Source: Campylobacteraceae bacterium
Lineage (GTDB): Bacteria; Campylobacterota; Campylobacteria; Campylobacterales; Sulfurovaceae
Assembly: GCA_027023145.1 (NCBI GenBank)
Contig: JALVWV010000231.1
Span: 1-8,816 of the forward strand
Direction of reading: 5' to 3'
DNA: 8,816 bases
In this document: in pieces, positions 1 to 6,588 of the stretch
How the letters are laid out: every line of letters starts with the position of its first letter
Position numbering within the stretch: the first letter of the stretch is position 1
Notes under the pieces: model-generated
Told to the model about the DNA's origin: nothing
Seen by the model: only the letters and a program-made list of their open reading frames with translations
The model's database searches: none
Position numbers and translations under genes: made by a program

Positions 1-22
1 GCTCTAAATTGAGTGCAACAGC

Positions 23-37
23 ATAACAAATTGTTAT
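23..37. repeat. 15-bp perfect palindrome in the upstream non-coding region
   Basis: ATAACAA (23-29), one central A, then TTGTTAT (31-37): two perfect 7-base arms. It could be an operator or the remnant of a hairpin. Nothing nearby lets me assign a regulator, and I see no coding frame in bases 1-346 with a start and ribosome site. AT-rich palindromes of this size do occur by chance. Confidence 0.35.
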
Positions 38-121
38 ATTAAAGCTCTCCGGAGATCTGTCATCCTGGCTTCATGCTTGGATGGGGAATTTTTCGGAGGG
101 TTCAATTAGGAATTGTGGTAT

Positions 122-307
122 GCGTTGCTTTGCAACGCTTTTAGTTATGGAGTAGGGACTTTAGTCCCGTTAAAATGGTTATCAGGGGCTTGGACTTCAG
201 TCCAACAAACGCGCCAGCATATCACTTTTGGATGGATAACGTTTCGGTTATTCTGTGGGACTGAAGTCCCAGCCCCTTTGGTCGTGTAGGGTGTGCAATA
301 GCACACC
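122..307. repeat. REP/BIME-like cluster of five small hairpins
   Basis: Five perfect stems with tiny loops lie within 186 bases: GCGTTGC/GCAACGC (122-138, loop TTT), GGGACT/AGTCCC (155-168, loop TT), TTGGACT/AGTCCAA (190-205, loop TC), TGGGACT/AGTCCCA (256-271, loop GA) and GGTGTGC/GCACACC (290-307, loop AATA). The third and fourth also form a larger inverted repeat: bases 185-203 are the reverse complement of 258-276 with one mismatch, so each arm is itself a hairpin. This two-level symmetry is typical of REP/BIME elements mobilised by REP-associated tyrosine transposases (RAYT). That assignment is inference, as no transposase lies in the window. The cluster fills most of the gene-free stretch ahead of the first operon and could also affect its mRNA if transcribed. 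Confidence 0.65.
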
Positions 308-346
308 AAAATAGCACTACGATTGATTTAAGAAAAGGAACAATAT

Positions 347-742
347 ATGAACAACTTCACCCCCGAACCCACCATCCTGCGTCAGGAGGGTTACACCTAC
401 GGCTTTGACCCCTCAGCATGTGCGACGTGCGGCGGGGCGTGTTGTACCGGAGAGAGCGGGTATATCTGGGCGAAATATGAAGAAATCGAAAAAATGGCGG
501 CGTTTTTAGAATTAAGCATCGAAGATTTTGGTAAAATGTATCTCCGAAAAGTGAAGCACCGCTATTCCCTGACCGAGAAGCAGATCGGGGAGGAGGATTA
601 TGCGTGCGTGTTTTTCGATACGACGCAGCAGCGGTGTACGATCTATCCAGTGCGGCCGCGACAATGCCGCACGTTTCCCTTTTGGGAATCGTATAAACAG
701 AACGAAAATGAGGTGAGAGACGAATGTCCGGGAATTATTTGA
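347..742 (+). CDS. YkgJ-family cysteine-cluster protein (putative metal-binding)
   Basis: A 131-residue soluble protein of the YkgJ / UPF0153 'CxxCxxxCC' type. Visible motif: C25-x2-C28-x3-C32-C33 near the N terminus, then C87, C97, the diagnostic Y-P-V-R-P-x2-C107-R-T-F-P-F-W block (100-113) and a final C127. Eight cysteines arranged this way are taken in the family to bind a zinc ion or iron-sulfur centre. The biochemical role is not established and I do not assign one. The length is normal and the gene looks intact. The ATG at 347 is supported by AAAGGAA at 334-340. The last 19 bases overlap the next gene in another frame, so the two are probably translationally coupled and belong to one operon with trpC. 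The promoter is unclear; the upstream region is full of hairpins. Confidence 0.85.
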   Translation: MNNFTPEPTILRQEGYTYGFDPSACATCGGACCTGESGYIWAKYEEIEKMAAFLELSIEDFGKMYLRKVKHRYSLTEKQIGEEDYACVFFDTTQQRCTIYPVRPRQCRTFPFWESYKQNENEVRDECPGII

Positions 743-2034
743 AATTTTTTGCCTTCTGGGTATTGACAGTCGGGGGAATTTCGGCTGCTGCAGGGTCGAA
801 CGCAGGCTCGACACCGCTGACGCCATCGGCTCCGAGCGAGGATGGGCTGATCATGCGAGCGATTCTCGATGAGGATGCGGGGGATTTCGCTGCCAGCCGT
901 GATGTGTATGAGAAACTTTTTACTCTGACGGGCAACAAGGAGTACCTCCTCCGTGAAGCGCAGGATGCCCTCTCGGAGAAAAAAGACCAGGCACGCTCCA
1001 TCGCCAATCTGACCCACTGGGTGACCCGCCACCCCACCGATCACGACAAGAAACTCTACCTTATCCTTGCCGCTCTCTACATCCAGACCAACGCGCTCTC
1101 GGAAGCCGATGAGATCGTCGATGCCTATTTGACGCAGGGGGAGGTGGATGCGGAGGATCTCGAAGAGTTTGGAGCGCTCAAGATCCAGCTCGGGGAGTAT
1201 GCCCAAGCGCTGAAACTTCTCCAACAAGCCTACGCCAAATCTCCGGATGAACAGACGGCACTTCAGATCGCCGCACTCTACCTGCTCAAACTTCAGCAGC
1301 CTGAAAAAGCGACGGAGATCCTTGAAAAACACATTGCCAACGATCCGGAGACGTCAGTGGGGACGTATTTTAAACTCATTGAGATGTATGCCAAAAGTTC
1401 TCGGATCGACAAGGTGCTCGATCTTTATAAAAAACTCTACCACAAAGACCCGCAGAAATACTTCCTTCAGAAGATCATCGAAATTTCGCTCTACCGGAAA
1501 GATACCCGAGGGTTGATCGATTTTCTCGAGAGCACAAAAGGGAACGAAGATCTCCTTTACGGTGTCTACAAAGATAACGGTCTCTATGCCAAGGCTCTGA
1601 CCCTGGCGAAGAAACTCTACACAACCACCCACAAGGCACGCTGGCTGGCGGAAGAGGCGATCCTCACCTACGAACAGGCACGCAAGGATCACCGCCTCAC
1701 CCCGGAGGTGCTGGCTGAGATGAGCCGGCTGTTTGAGCAGGCGATTTCCGAGGGCAATGACGAGGGTATCTACCTCAACTATTACGGCTATACCTTGATC
1801 GAACACGACATGGATATCGAAAAAGGGATCGATCTGGTGCGTCGGGCTCTCGGGAAAGATCCGAAGAATATCTTTTACCTCGATTCCCTCGCCTGGGGAC
1901 TTTACAAGCAAGGAAAATGCCGCAAAGCCGCCACCCTCATTCGCCGAGTTGTCCGGAGAGAGGGGCTCTCGGAGCCGGAGATCAAAGATCACTACAAGGC
2001 GATCAACGCCTGCCTGAAACACAAAAAGAAATAG
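724..2034 (+). CDS. Exported tetratricopeptide-repeat (TPR) protein
   Basis: A 436-residue protein. Residues 5-23 form a hydrophobic stretch ending in small residues, followed by a Ser/Thr/Pro/Gly-rich linker to about 40. This looks like a Sec signal peptide, with no lipobox cysteine, so a periplasmic location is expected. The rest is helical with repeated TPR signatures, for example [14 protein letters not shown] (about 158-171), followed by further degenerate units. The C-terminal block [10 protein letters not shown] and [14 protein letters not shown] is the clearest pair of TPR-like helices. TPRs are scaffolds for protein-protein contact, so the partner cannot be read from the sequence. 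The ATG at 724 lies inside ykgJ with GAGG at 710-713. The stop at 2032-2034 overlaps the ribosome site of trpC. From memory, a TPR/lipoprotein-like gene also precedes trpC in Campylobacter jejuni; this is unverified. Confidence 0.85.
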   Translation: MSGNYLKFFAFWVLTVGGISAAAGSNAGSTPLTPSAPSEDGLIMRAILDEDAGDFAASRDVYEKLFTLTGNKEYLLREAQDALSEKKDQARSIANLTHWVTRHPTDHDKKLYLILAALYIQTNALSEADEIVDAYLTQGEVDAEDLEEFGALKIQLGEYAQALKLLQQAYAKSPDEQTALQIAALYLLKLQQPEKATEILEKHIANDPETSVGTYFKLIEMYAKSSRIDKVLDLYKKLYHKDPQKYFLQKIIEISLYRKDTRGLIDFLESTKGNEDLLYGVYKDNGLYAKALTLAKKLYTTTHKARWLAEEAILTYEQARKDHRLTPEVLAEMSRLFEQAISEGNDEGIYLNYYGYTLIEHDMDIEKGIDLVRRALGKDPKNIFYLDSLAWGLYKQGKCRKAATLIRRVVRREGLSEPEIKDHYKAINACLKHKKK

Positions 2035-2044
2035 GAGAAACCTT

Positions 2045-2842
2045 TTGGCCGATATACTCGACGAAATCATCAAAAAAACCAGAGCCGACCTCGAAAAACG
2101 GAAGGTCGATTATCCGATGGAGTGGCTGGGACGCTCGCTCTCTTTCAACCCCTTCGTCCCCAAAGACATCTACGGTGCCCTCAAGGCAACTGAGGAGAAT
2201 CCTTACCGTATCATCGCTGAGGTGAAAAAAGCAAGCCCCTCCAAAGGGATCATCCGGGAGGATTTTGATCCGATCGAGATCGCATCGGCATACGAGGAGG
2301 GGGGTGCCAGCGCCCTCTCGATCCTCACCGAGCCCCACTGGTTCAAGGGGGACAAGGAGTACCTCGGGATGGTGCGCCGGTACGTCAGCCTCCCGCTGCT
2401 GCGCAAGGACTTCATCGTCGATAAGTACCAGATCCTCGAAGCGCTGGCTTTTGGAGCTGATTTTGTCCTCCTGATTGCCAAGGCACTTGGACGCAAGGAG
2501 CTTAAAGAGCTGGTCGACTACGCCCTGCATCTGGGGTTGGAAGTGCTCGTTGAAGTGCACGACAAAATGGATCTGACCAAAGCGATTTTCGCCGGTGCCA
2601 ACATCATCGGCATCAATCATCGCAATCTCGAAACGTTTGAAATGGACATGGAGCTCAGCCGTAAACTTATCCCGCTAATCCCCAACTCCAAAATCATCGT
2701 CGCCGAGAGCGGCATCAACGACCACGAGACGGTGGTGGAGTTGAGCAAAGTGGGCGCCGATGCGTTCCTCGTCGGAGAGCATTTCATGCGACAGGAGGAT
2801 ATCGCCGAGGCGATGCGGGAGTTGAAGGGAATTAGGAATTAG
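2045..2842 (+). CDS. trpC: Indole-3-glycerol-phosphate synthase
   Basis: A 265-residue (beta/alpha)8-barrel enzyme catalysing ring closure of CdRP (carboxyphenylamino-deoxyribulose phosphate) to indole-3-glycerol phosphate in cytoplasmic tryptophan synthesis. All expected active-site residues are visible: E59 and K61 in [13 protein letters not shown] (56-68), K121 in L-L-R-K-D-F, E170 in V-E-V-H, N191 in G-I-N-H-R-N-L and E221-S222 in A-E-S-G-I. Phosphate-binding glycines occur in the G-A-D-A-F-L-V-G-E segment (237-245). This is the monofunctional form, not a TrpC-TrpF fusion. The start is TTG at 2045: AGGAG (2033-2037) lies 7 bases upstream, and M-A-D-I-L-D-E-I-I is a usual beginning for the family. 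The gap to the TPR gene is 10 bases, so the two are co-transcribed. The last three codons (I-R-N) and the stop lie inside a heptanucleotide repeat. No other trp gene is present in the window. Confidence 0.96.
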   Translation: MADILDEIIKKTRADLEKRKVDYPMEWLGRSLSFNPFVPKDIYGALKATEENPYRIIAEVKKASPSKGIIREDFDPIEIASAYEEGGASALSILTEPHWFKGDKEYLGMVRRYVSLPLLRKDFIVDKYQILEALAFGADFVLLIAKALGRKELKELVDYALHLGLEVLVEVHDKMDLTKAIFAGANIIGINHRNLETFEMDMELSRKLIPLIPNSKIIVAESGINDHETVVELSKVGADAFLVGEHFMRQEDIAEAMRELKGIRN

Positions 2843-2858
2843 GAGTGAGGAGTTAGGA
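2831..2858 (+). repeat. Four tandem heptanucleotide units, (A/G)T(T/G)AGGA
   Basis: Consecutive units ATTAGGA (2831-2837), ATTAGGA (2838-2844), GTGAGGA (2845-2851) and GTTAGGA (2852-2858) are followed by ATT. The array begins inside the 3' end of trpC, supplies its last codons and stop (2840-2842), and continues into the spacer before the AT-rich membrane-protein gene. Short heptad arrays of this kind are known as short tandemly repeated repetitive (STRR) sequences in other bacteria, notably cyanobacteria. Their relation to this array is inference. Confidence 0.7.
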
Positions 2859-2892
2859 ATTCTTTAGTATAAGCTTATGTTGAAGGTGCTAT

Positions 2893-4140
2893 ATGCAAAT
2901 TTTAGTTTACGTCTTACTAATCTTGGGTGCCCCGCTATATATTGCATTTGCCCTGATATTTCCTGAGAAGCATTATGCTTTTTTGGCGATGTTGTATGAT
3001 CCTCATACAAGAGTTGTCGGTATATTGATGATTGTGCTTGGGTATGTTTGGTACCTGATGAGAAAAAAAAGCACTAAGCACAATTATAGCTACTTCAATG
3101 ATCTTGAAATGATGGAGGCACGCACACAAAATATCAACTACCATTATAAAATCAAACATCGTGGAGAGGAAGACAAGCAAGAGTTTCTTGAATATATTAT
3201 TCTTTATATTGACGGCTATCACGGTTATGATTTTTCTTTAAAATTTGAAACAGAGTTTGAAAAGTTTCTCAAGTCATGGCGATTAATTCATGAGTGTCAA
3301 AGCGGTGATGTCAAGTTTGACGAAATGATCTATATTGTTTCAGACGATCAGGATGTATGTAATTATCTAACACAAAATCAAGAACTGAGAGATAAATTAT
3401 TTGAACTGTTTTGGGAGCATAAACAAAACGGGTATGTCATTCAATCATTACAATACTTTGACGGAAGAATGGTGCTGACATGTAAAGTGGAGATAGAAAC
3501 AAAGAGTGCAAAAGCGTTTTTAGACAAAAGTGCGGTACAACTTACACACCTCATCCCCTATCTTCCACCAAAAGAGGAGGAGTCGCAGCGATTATACCGA
3601 GAGAAAACCGCTTTTTATTTGCGGGTGATTCATATTATTTTAGGTGCTTTTCTTATCAATGGTGTGCTTAAATTTTTTCTTGATACAATCTCTACATTTA
3701 CCCTGCCTCGGCTTGTCAATCGTTATGAGCTTTTGATACCGGCTATTGAATTAACTGTGGTTTTGTTTTTGGTCTATTCTATCTTTGCTCTTTTGATATT
3801 TTATAAGAGCACGAGGTTGGCAAAAGCATTATGGCATGGTGTGACTTTGGGAGCTTTGGGGTTTTTTCTTACCTCTTTGACAGCTATTAAGGAGGTGAAT
3901 ATATATCTAGATAAATCTACACCGATCTCTAAGCTTTCACAAGTGGTATCAAAATATAAGCGGACGGGGAAAAGTACCTCTTACTATATCGGATTTCAGG
4001 GCTATGATGAGATGCGTGTAAATTTTAACTTCTACAACCAATACGATCTTCATTCAAACGTGGTAATATTTGAAAAAAAAGGATATTTGGGAATGCCTTG
4101 GATAATAAGGATTAATAAGCTTCAGAGAAGTAACATCTGA
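2893..4140 (+). CDS. Membrane protein of unknown function, AT-rich gene
   Basis: A 415-residue protein I do not recognise as a named family. Predicted membrane helices by eye: 3-23, 39-56, 240-263, 283-304 and 312-331. Between the second and third is a soluble domain of about 180 residues (60-239), rich in acidic and aromatic residues. After the last helix comes a tail of about 84 residues (332-415) containing N-I-Y-L-D-K-S-T-P (336-344) and, near the end, K-K-G-Y-L-G-M-P-W-I-I (395-405). This tail resembles ones I have seen after the last helix of other uncharacterised bacterial membrane proteins, where it probably sits outside the cytoplasm. The ATG at 2893 has AAGG at 2883-2886. Base composition is strikingly lower in GC than its neighbours (27% in 3181-3240 against 65% in 2341-2400 of trpC), which suggests acquisition from elsewhere. 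It converges with the helicase gene, leaving 47 bases between stops. Confidence 0.8.
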   Translation: MQILVYVLLILGAPLYIAFALIFPEKHYAFLAMLYDPHTRVVGILMIVLGYVWYLMRKKSTKHNYSYFNDLEMMEARTQNINYHYKIKHRGEEDKQEFLEYIILYIDGYHGYDFSLKFETEFEKFLKSWRLIHECQSGDVKFDEMIYIVSDDQDVCNYLTQNQELRDKLFELFWEHKQNGYVIQSLQYFDGRMVLTCKVEIETKSAKAFLDKSAVQLTHLIPYLPPKEEESQRLYREKTAFYLRVIHIILGAFLINGVLKFFLDTISTFTLPRLVNRYELLIPAIELTVVLFLVYSIFALLIFYKSTRLAKALWHGVTLGALGFFLTSLTAIKEVNIYLDKSTPISKLSQVVSKYKRTGKSTSYYIGFQGYDEMRVNFNFYNQYDLHSNVVIFEKKGYLGMPWIIRINKLQRSNI

Positions 4141-4187
4141 CAGTAGATAGGATGTTGCATGGGAACAACACCCGCGAAGGGAACGAT

Positions 4188-5675
4188 TTACGAACGTTTC
4201 CCGTCGTAATTCTTATTCTTCTTTCGGTATCCACCCGATTTATTCCGGTCATTTTTTCGGTTGCCCTGATAGCCGCTTCGGCTGTTTCTGTTCCGGTTGT
4301 AATGTCCCCCGCCACGCTTGCGGTTACCGTTGTGGCCGCCCCGGTCATGGCGGGCGCGTTCGATGAGGCGCTCGATCTCTTCGAGGCTGAGGCCGATCTT
4401 TTCTTTGCCGGTGACGGAGGATTTTCGGAGGACGTAGGTGGCCAGTAGCTGGGCGATGGTGACGATGTCGAGGTCGTGCTGGAGGGTGCGGACGAGGTCG
4501 ATCCCCTCTTCGGTGATTTTGGTGGCGGCGATTTCGCCAAAGAGCACGTTGTCTTTGGATTCCTGGAGCTCTTGACGGGTGGGGATTACTTGAGAGACCA
4601 TGGTGGTACCCACGTCCCGCTCGATCCGCTTGATGGCACGCAGTTCGTTGGGGCTGACGAGGGTGATGGCCTCACCGCTCTTTCCGCCGCGTCCGGTACG
4701 GCCGATGCGGTGGACGTAGCTCTCGGAGTCGAAGGGCATGTGGTAGTTGAAAACATGGGTTACGTCGTTGACGTCTAGTCCGCGTGCGGCGACGTCGGTG
4801 GCAACGAAGATATCGACACCGCCCTGCTTGAAGGCTCGGATGGTCACTTCGCGCTGTTTTTGTTCCATGTCACCGTGGAGAGAGGCGACTTTGAAACCCT
4901 GAGATGTCAAGTGTGCTGCGAGGCGGTCGACCTCTTTTTTCATTCGGCAGAAGATGATGCATTTGCCGGGGTTTTTGTAATCGATCAGGCGGACAAGCGC
5001 ATCGTCGCGTTCGCGCTCTTGGACGACATAGTAGAGTTGGGTGATGTCAGTGTTTGTGCTCTCGGCTTGGGTGATCGAGACGGTTTTTGGGTCGTGGAGG
5101 ATCGATTCGGCCAGCTTGCGGATTGCCTTGGGCATGGTAGCGGAGAACATCAGGGTCTGGCGCTTCTGCGGGAGGAACGTGAAGATGTTTTTGATCTCAT
5201 CCAAAAAGCCCATGTCGAGCATCTCATCAGCCTCATCGAGGACGACGAAGCTCGGATTGATCTTGATCTTGCCCCCCTGAAGGAGATCCTGGAGGCGACC
5301 GGGGGTGGCGACGACGATGGAGGCTTGACGGATCCGTTCGATCTGCTTACCGTAGGGAGTGCCGCCGTAGACGGTCGCGGTGCGCAGTCCGGCTCCGCGT
5401 CCGAAACGGTAGAGTTCATCACTCACTTGCATCGCTAGCTCACGCGTTGGGACGATGACAAGTCCCTCGACAGTGCCATCGGCAGACATCATGTTCATCA
5501 TCGGCAGGCCAAAAGCAGCGGTTTTTCCGGTGCCGGTTTGTGCTTGGGCGATGATGTCGTTTCCCTCGAGGATGAGGGGGATGGCTTCTTTTTGGACAGG
5601 GCTGGGCTCGCGAAAGCCTGCTTCATCCACCGCCGCTTGTATTTCGGGTTTCAGGTGAAAATCGGTAAAGGTCAT
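4188..5675 (-). CDS. deaD: DEAD-box ATP-dependent RNA helicase (DeaD/CshA-like)
   Basis: A 495-residue cytoplasmic RNA helicase with every family motif in order: Q motif G-F-R-E-P-S-P-V-Q (20-28), motif I A-Q-T-G-T-G-K-T (45-52), Ia P-T-R-E-L (76-80), Ib T-P-G-R (124-127), II D-E-A-D (147-150), III S-A-T (178-180), IV I-I-F-C (240-243), V A-T-D-V-A-A-R-G-L-D (292-301) and VI H-R-I-G-R-T-G-R (322-329). Residues about 385-440 form the helical region that mediates dimerisation in CshA/DeaD proteins. The last 55 residues are a basic Gly/Arg/Asn/Lys-rich tail, a usual non-specific RNA-binding extension. Such enzymes unwind structured RNA during ribosome assembly, mRNA decay and cold adaptation. 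M-T-F-T-D-F is the standard start, although no strong Shine-Dalgarno precedes it (TACCACC directly upstream). The gene is divergent from the peroxiredoxin gene. The choice between the names deaD and cshA is uncertain. Confidence 0.95.
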   Translation of the reverse strand: MTFTDFHLKPEIQAAVDEAGFREPSPVQKEAIPLILEGNDIIAQAQTGTGKTAAFGLPMMNMMSADGTVEGLVIVPTRELAMQVSDELYRFGRGAGLRTATVYGGTPYGKQIERIRQASIVVATPGRLQDLLQGGKIKINPSFVVLDEADEMLDMGFLDEIKNIFTFLPQKRQTLMFSATMPKAIRKLAESILHDPKTVSITQAESTNTDITQLYYVVQERERDDALVRLIDYKNPGKCIIFCRMKKEVDRLAAHLTSQGFKVASLHGDMEQKQREVTIRAFKQGGVDIFVATDVAARGLDVNDVTHVFNYHMPFDSESYVHRIGRTGRGGKSGEAITLVSPNELRAIKRIERDVGTTMVSQVIPTRQELQESKDNVLFGEIAATKITEEGIDLVRTLQHDLDIVTIAQLLATYVLRKSSVTGKEKIGLSLEEIERLIERARHDRGGHNGNRKRGGGHYNRNRNSRSGYQGNRKNDRNKSGGYRKKNKNYDGKRS

Positions 5676-5745
5676 GGTGGTACTTTATGGTTAAATTGTT
5701 CTTGAAGGCTACTATCGGGTAGGGGCATTGCAGAAAACTAAACGT

Positions 5746-5774
5746 ATTATAGCGGCTTTTAAACAAAAAAGATA
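5746..5774 (-). promoter_or_regulatory. Putative promoter of the RNA helicase gene
   Basis: On the minus strand a perfect TATAAT -10 box lies at 5746-5751, preceded by a T-rich stretch and a poor -35 (TATCTT, 17 bases upstream). A perfect -10 with a weak -35 and T-rich upstream DNA is usual for the main sigma factor of Campylobacterota. It predicts a leader of about 60-65 bases before the helicase ATG. Confidence 0.5.
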
Positions 5775-5777
5775 GTG

Positions 5778-5806
5778 TTGATTCTCCTGGGACAATCTGC
5801 TATACT
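5778..5806 (+). promoter_or_regulatory. Sigma70-type promoter of the peroxiredoxin gene
   Basis: TTGATT at 5778-5783 and TATACT at 5801-5806, separated by an ideal 17 bases, point towards the peroxiredoxin gene. The predicted transcript start is near 5812-5814, giving a leader of about 40 bases that ends in the strong ribosome site AAGGAGG (5843-5849), 4 bases before the ATG. The promoter stands back-to-back with the helicase promoter in the 178-base divergent spacer. I see no convincing PerR- or Fur-type operator. Confidence 0.6.
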
Positions 5807-5853
5807 TAGGGTGTGCAACATTACGTTGTCAAACGATATATTAAGGAGGTCTT

Positions 5854-6468
5854 ATGACCAGTTCACTTGTGACACGAGAGGCACCGGCTTTCAGCATGGA
5901 TGCCTACGATGCTGCGACGGGAAAGTACACGACCGTCAGCAGTGAGGATTATGCCGGGCATTGGACAGCAATCTGTTTTTATCCCGGCGATTTTACTTTT
6001 GTTTGACCCACCGAATTGGCTGCCGTGAATGCAGCATCACATACATTTGACGCGTTGGGTGTCAAGCTTCTGGTGGTCTCATGCGATACCAAATTTTCAC
6101 ATAAGCGCTTCGTCGAAACCGAGCCGCTGATGAAAGATTTCAAACTCATGATGGGTGCGGACAACAAGCACAAAGTCGCCAAAGCCTTTGGCGTGTACTC
6201 CAAAGCCGACGGCGTAGCGATCCGGGGACGCTTCCTGATCAATCCCGAAGGGATCGTTGTCGCTCAAGAAGTGCTCACCCCGCCAGTCGGACGGAATGTC
6301 AACGAGTTCCTCCGCCAGATCGAAGCCTTCCAGCACGTTGCCGCCACCGGTGAAGTTTGCCCGGCCAACTGGCGCCCCGGCAAAAAAACTCTCCCGGTCA
6401 ACACCGATGTCGAGCCCATGACCGGCAATGTCGGCAGCTACATTACCCTTGAGGAGATTCTCTCGTAG
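5854..6468 (+). CDS. prxU: Selenocysteine-containing AhpC/Prx1-type peroxiredoxin
   Basis: A 204-residue peroxidase if TGA at 6004-6006 (codon 51) is read as selenocysteine. The frame is open from ATG 5854 to TAG 6466-6468 with this single internal TGA. It falls exactly on the peroxidatic position of the signature F-T-F-V-[Sec51]-P-T-E-L, where peroxiredoxins have Cys. Upstream, F-Y-P-G-D-F-T-F-V matches the family; downstream are the conserved Arg in I-R-G-R-F-L-I and the resolving cysteine C169 in G-E-V-C-P-A-N-W, so this is a typical 2-Cys (here Sec/Cys) enzyme. Extra cysteines C41 and C77 sit in the same core. The expected role is cytoplasmic reduction of H2O2 and organic peroxides, recycled by thioredoxin or an AhpF-like reductase not present here. 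A strong AAGGAGG precedes the ATG, and a SECIS-like stem-loop follows the TGA. A TGC-to-TGA mutation or sequencing error is the alternative, but position and hairpin argue against it. Confidence 0.88.
6004..6035 (+). promoter_or_regulatory. Selenocysteine UGA codon and candidate bacterial SECIS hairpin
   Basis: The in-frame TGA (6004-6006) is followed by GCTGC (6019-6023), a seven-base loop CGTGAAT (6024-6030) and GCAGC (6031-6035), a perfect five-pair stem. The loop starts 17 bases after the TGA and has G as its second base. As I recall them, the bacterial SECIS rules ask for an apical loop roughly 16-37 bases from UGA, with a G among its first two bases. Both hold here. The lower stem is imperfect. 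Such hairpins recruit SelB with Sec-tRNA to decode UGA. Confidence 0.72.
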
Positions 6469-6484
6469 ATCTCATCTCTCCCGT

Positions 6485-6514
6485 ATCTGCCGAGCTTCCC
6501 GGGTTTCGGCGGAT
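6485..6514 (+). terminator. Stem-loop after the peroxiredoxin gene, possible terminator
   Basis: ATCTGCCGA (6485-6493) pairs with TCGGCGGAT (6506-6514), nine pairs with one G-U wobble, around a loop of about 12 bases. It begins 16 bases after the peroxiredoxin stop and separates that gene from the toxin-antitoxin operon. It lacks an immediate T-run, so it may stabilise the 3' end or end transcription only weakly. Confidence 0.4.
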
Positions 6515-6556
6515 GTGATATTGAGACCAAATTTATATCCATTATCCTTTTTGTTA

Positions 6557-6562
6557 TATAAT
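6557..6562 (+). promoter_or_regulatory. -10 box of the Phd-PIN toxin-antitoxin operon
   Basis: A perfect TATAAT lies 26 bases before the antitoxin ATG, with no good -35 at 17 bases (TATATC). TTTGT and ACAAA half-sites flank the box in inverted orientation (6550-6570). This would suit autorepression by the Phd/YefM antitoxin, but the symmetry is imperfect and the operator idea is inference. Confidence 0.45.
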
Positions 6563-6588
6563 GATACAAATAGACAAAAGGATACCAA

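Noticed and set aside
4151..4172. Hairpin GATGTTG...CAACACC between the converging membrane-protein and helicase genes as a bidirectional terminator
   Set aside because: The stem has only five good pairs on the plus strand (seven with a wobble on the minus), an eight-base loop and no T-run on either side. Too weak to call.
4860..5438. Plus-strand 192-residue ORF opposite the helicase gene
   Set aside because: It is a shadow of the DEAD-box gene on the other strand, with no ribosome site or family resemblance. The same holds for the long minus-strand ORFs opposite the TPR and trpC genes (643-1332, 1354-2073, 2003-2620).
5807..5818. TAGGGTGTGCAA shared by the peroxiredoxin leader and the REP-like region (287-298)
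   Set aside because: A few identical 12-mers are expected by chance in a window of this size, and the second hairpin arm is missing at 5807.
6004..6006. The internal TGA as a pseudogene mutation or sequencing error
   Set aside because: Not excluded, but it is the only stop, falls exactly on the peroxidatic Cys codon and is followed by a SECIS-like hairpin, all of which favour selenocysteine.
6016..6468. A shorter peroxiredoxin ORF of 150 residues starting after the TGA
   Set aside because: The start (TTG) has no ribosome site and would lack the catalytic residue. The strong AAGGAGG and promoter belong to ATG 5854, and the frame before the TGA encodes conserved family sequence.
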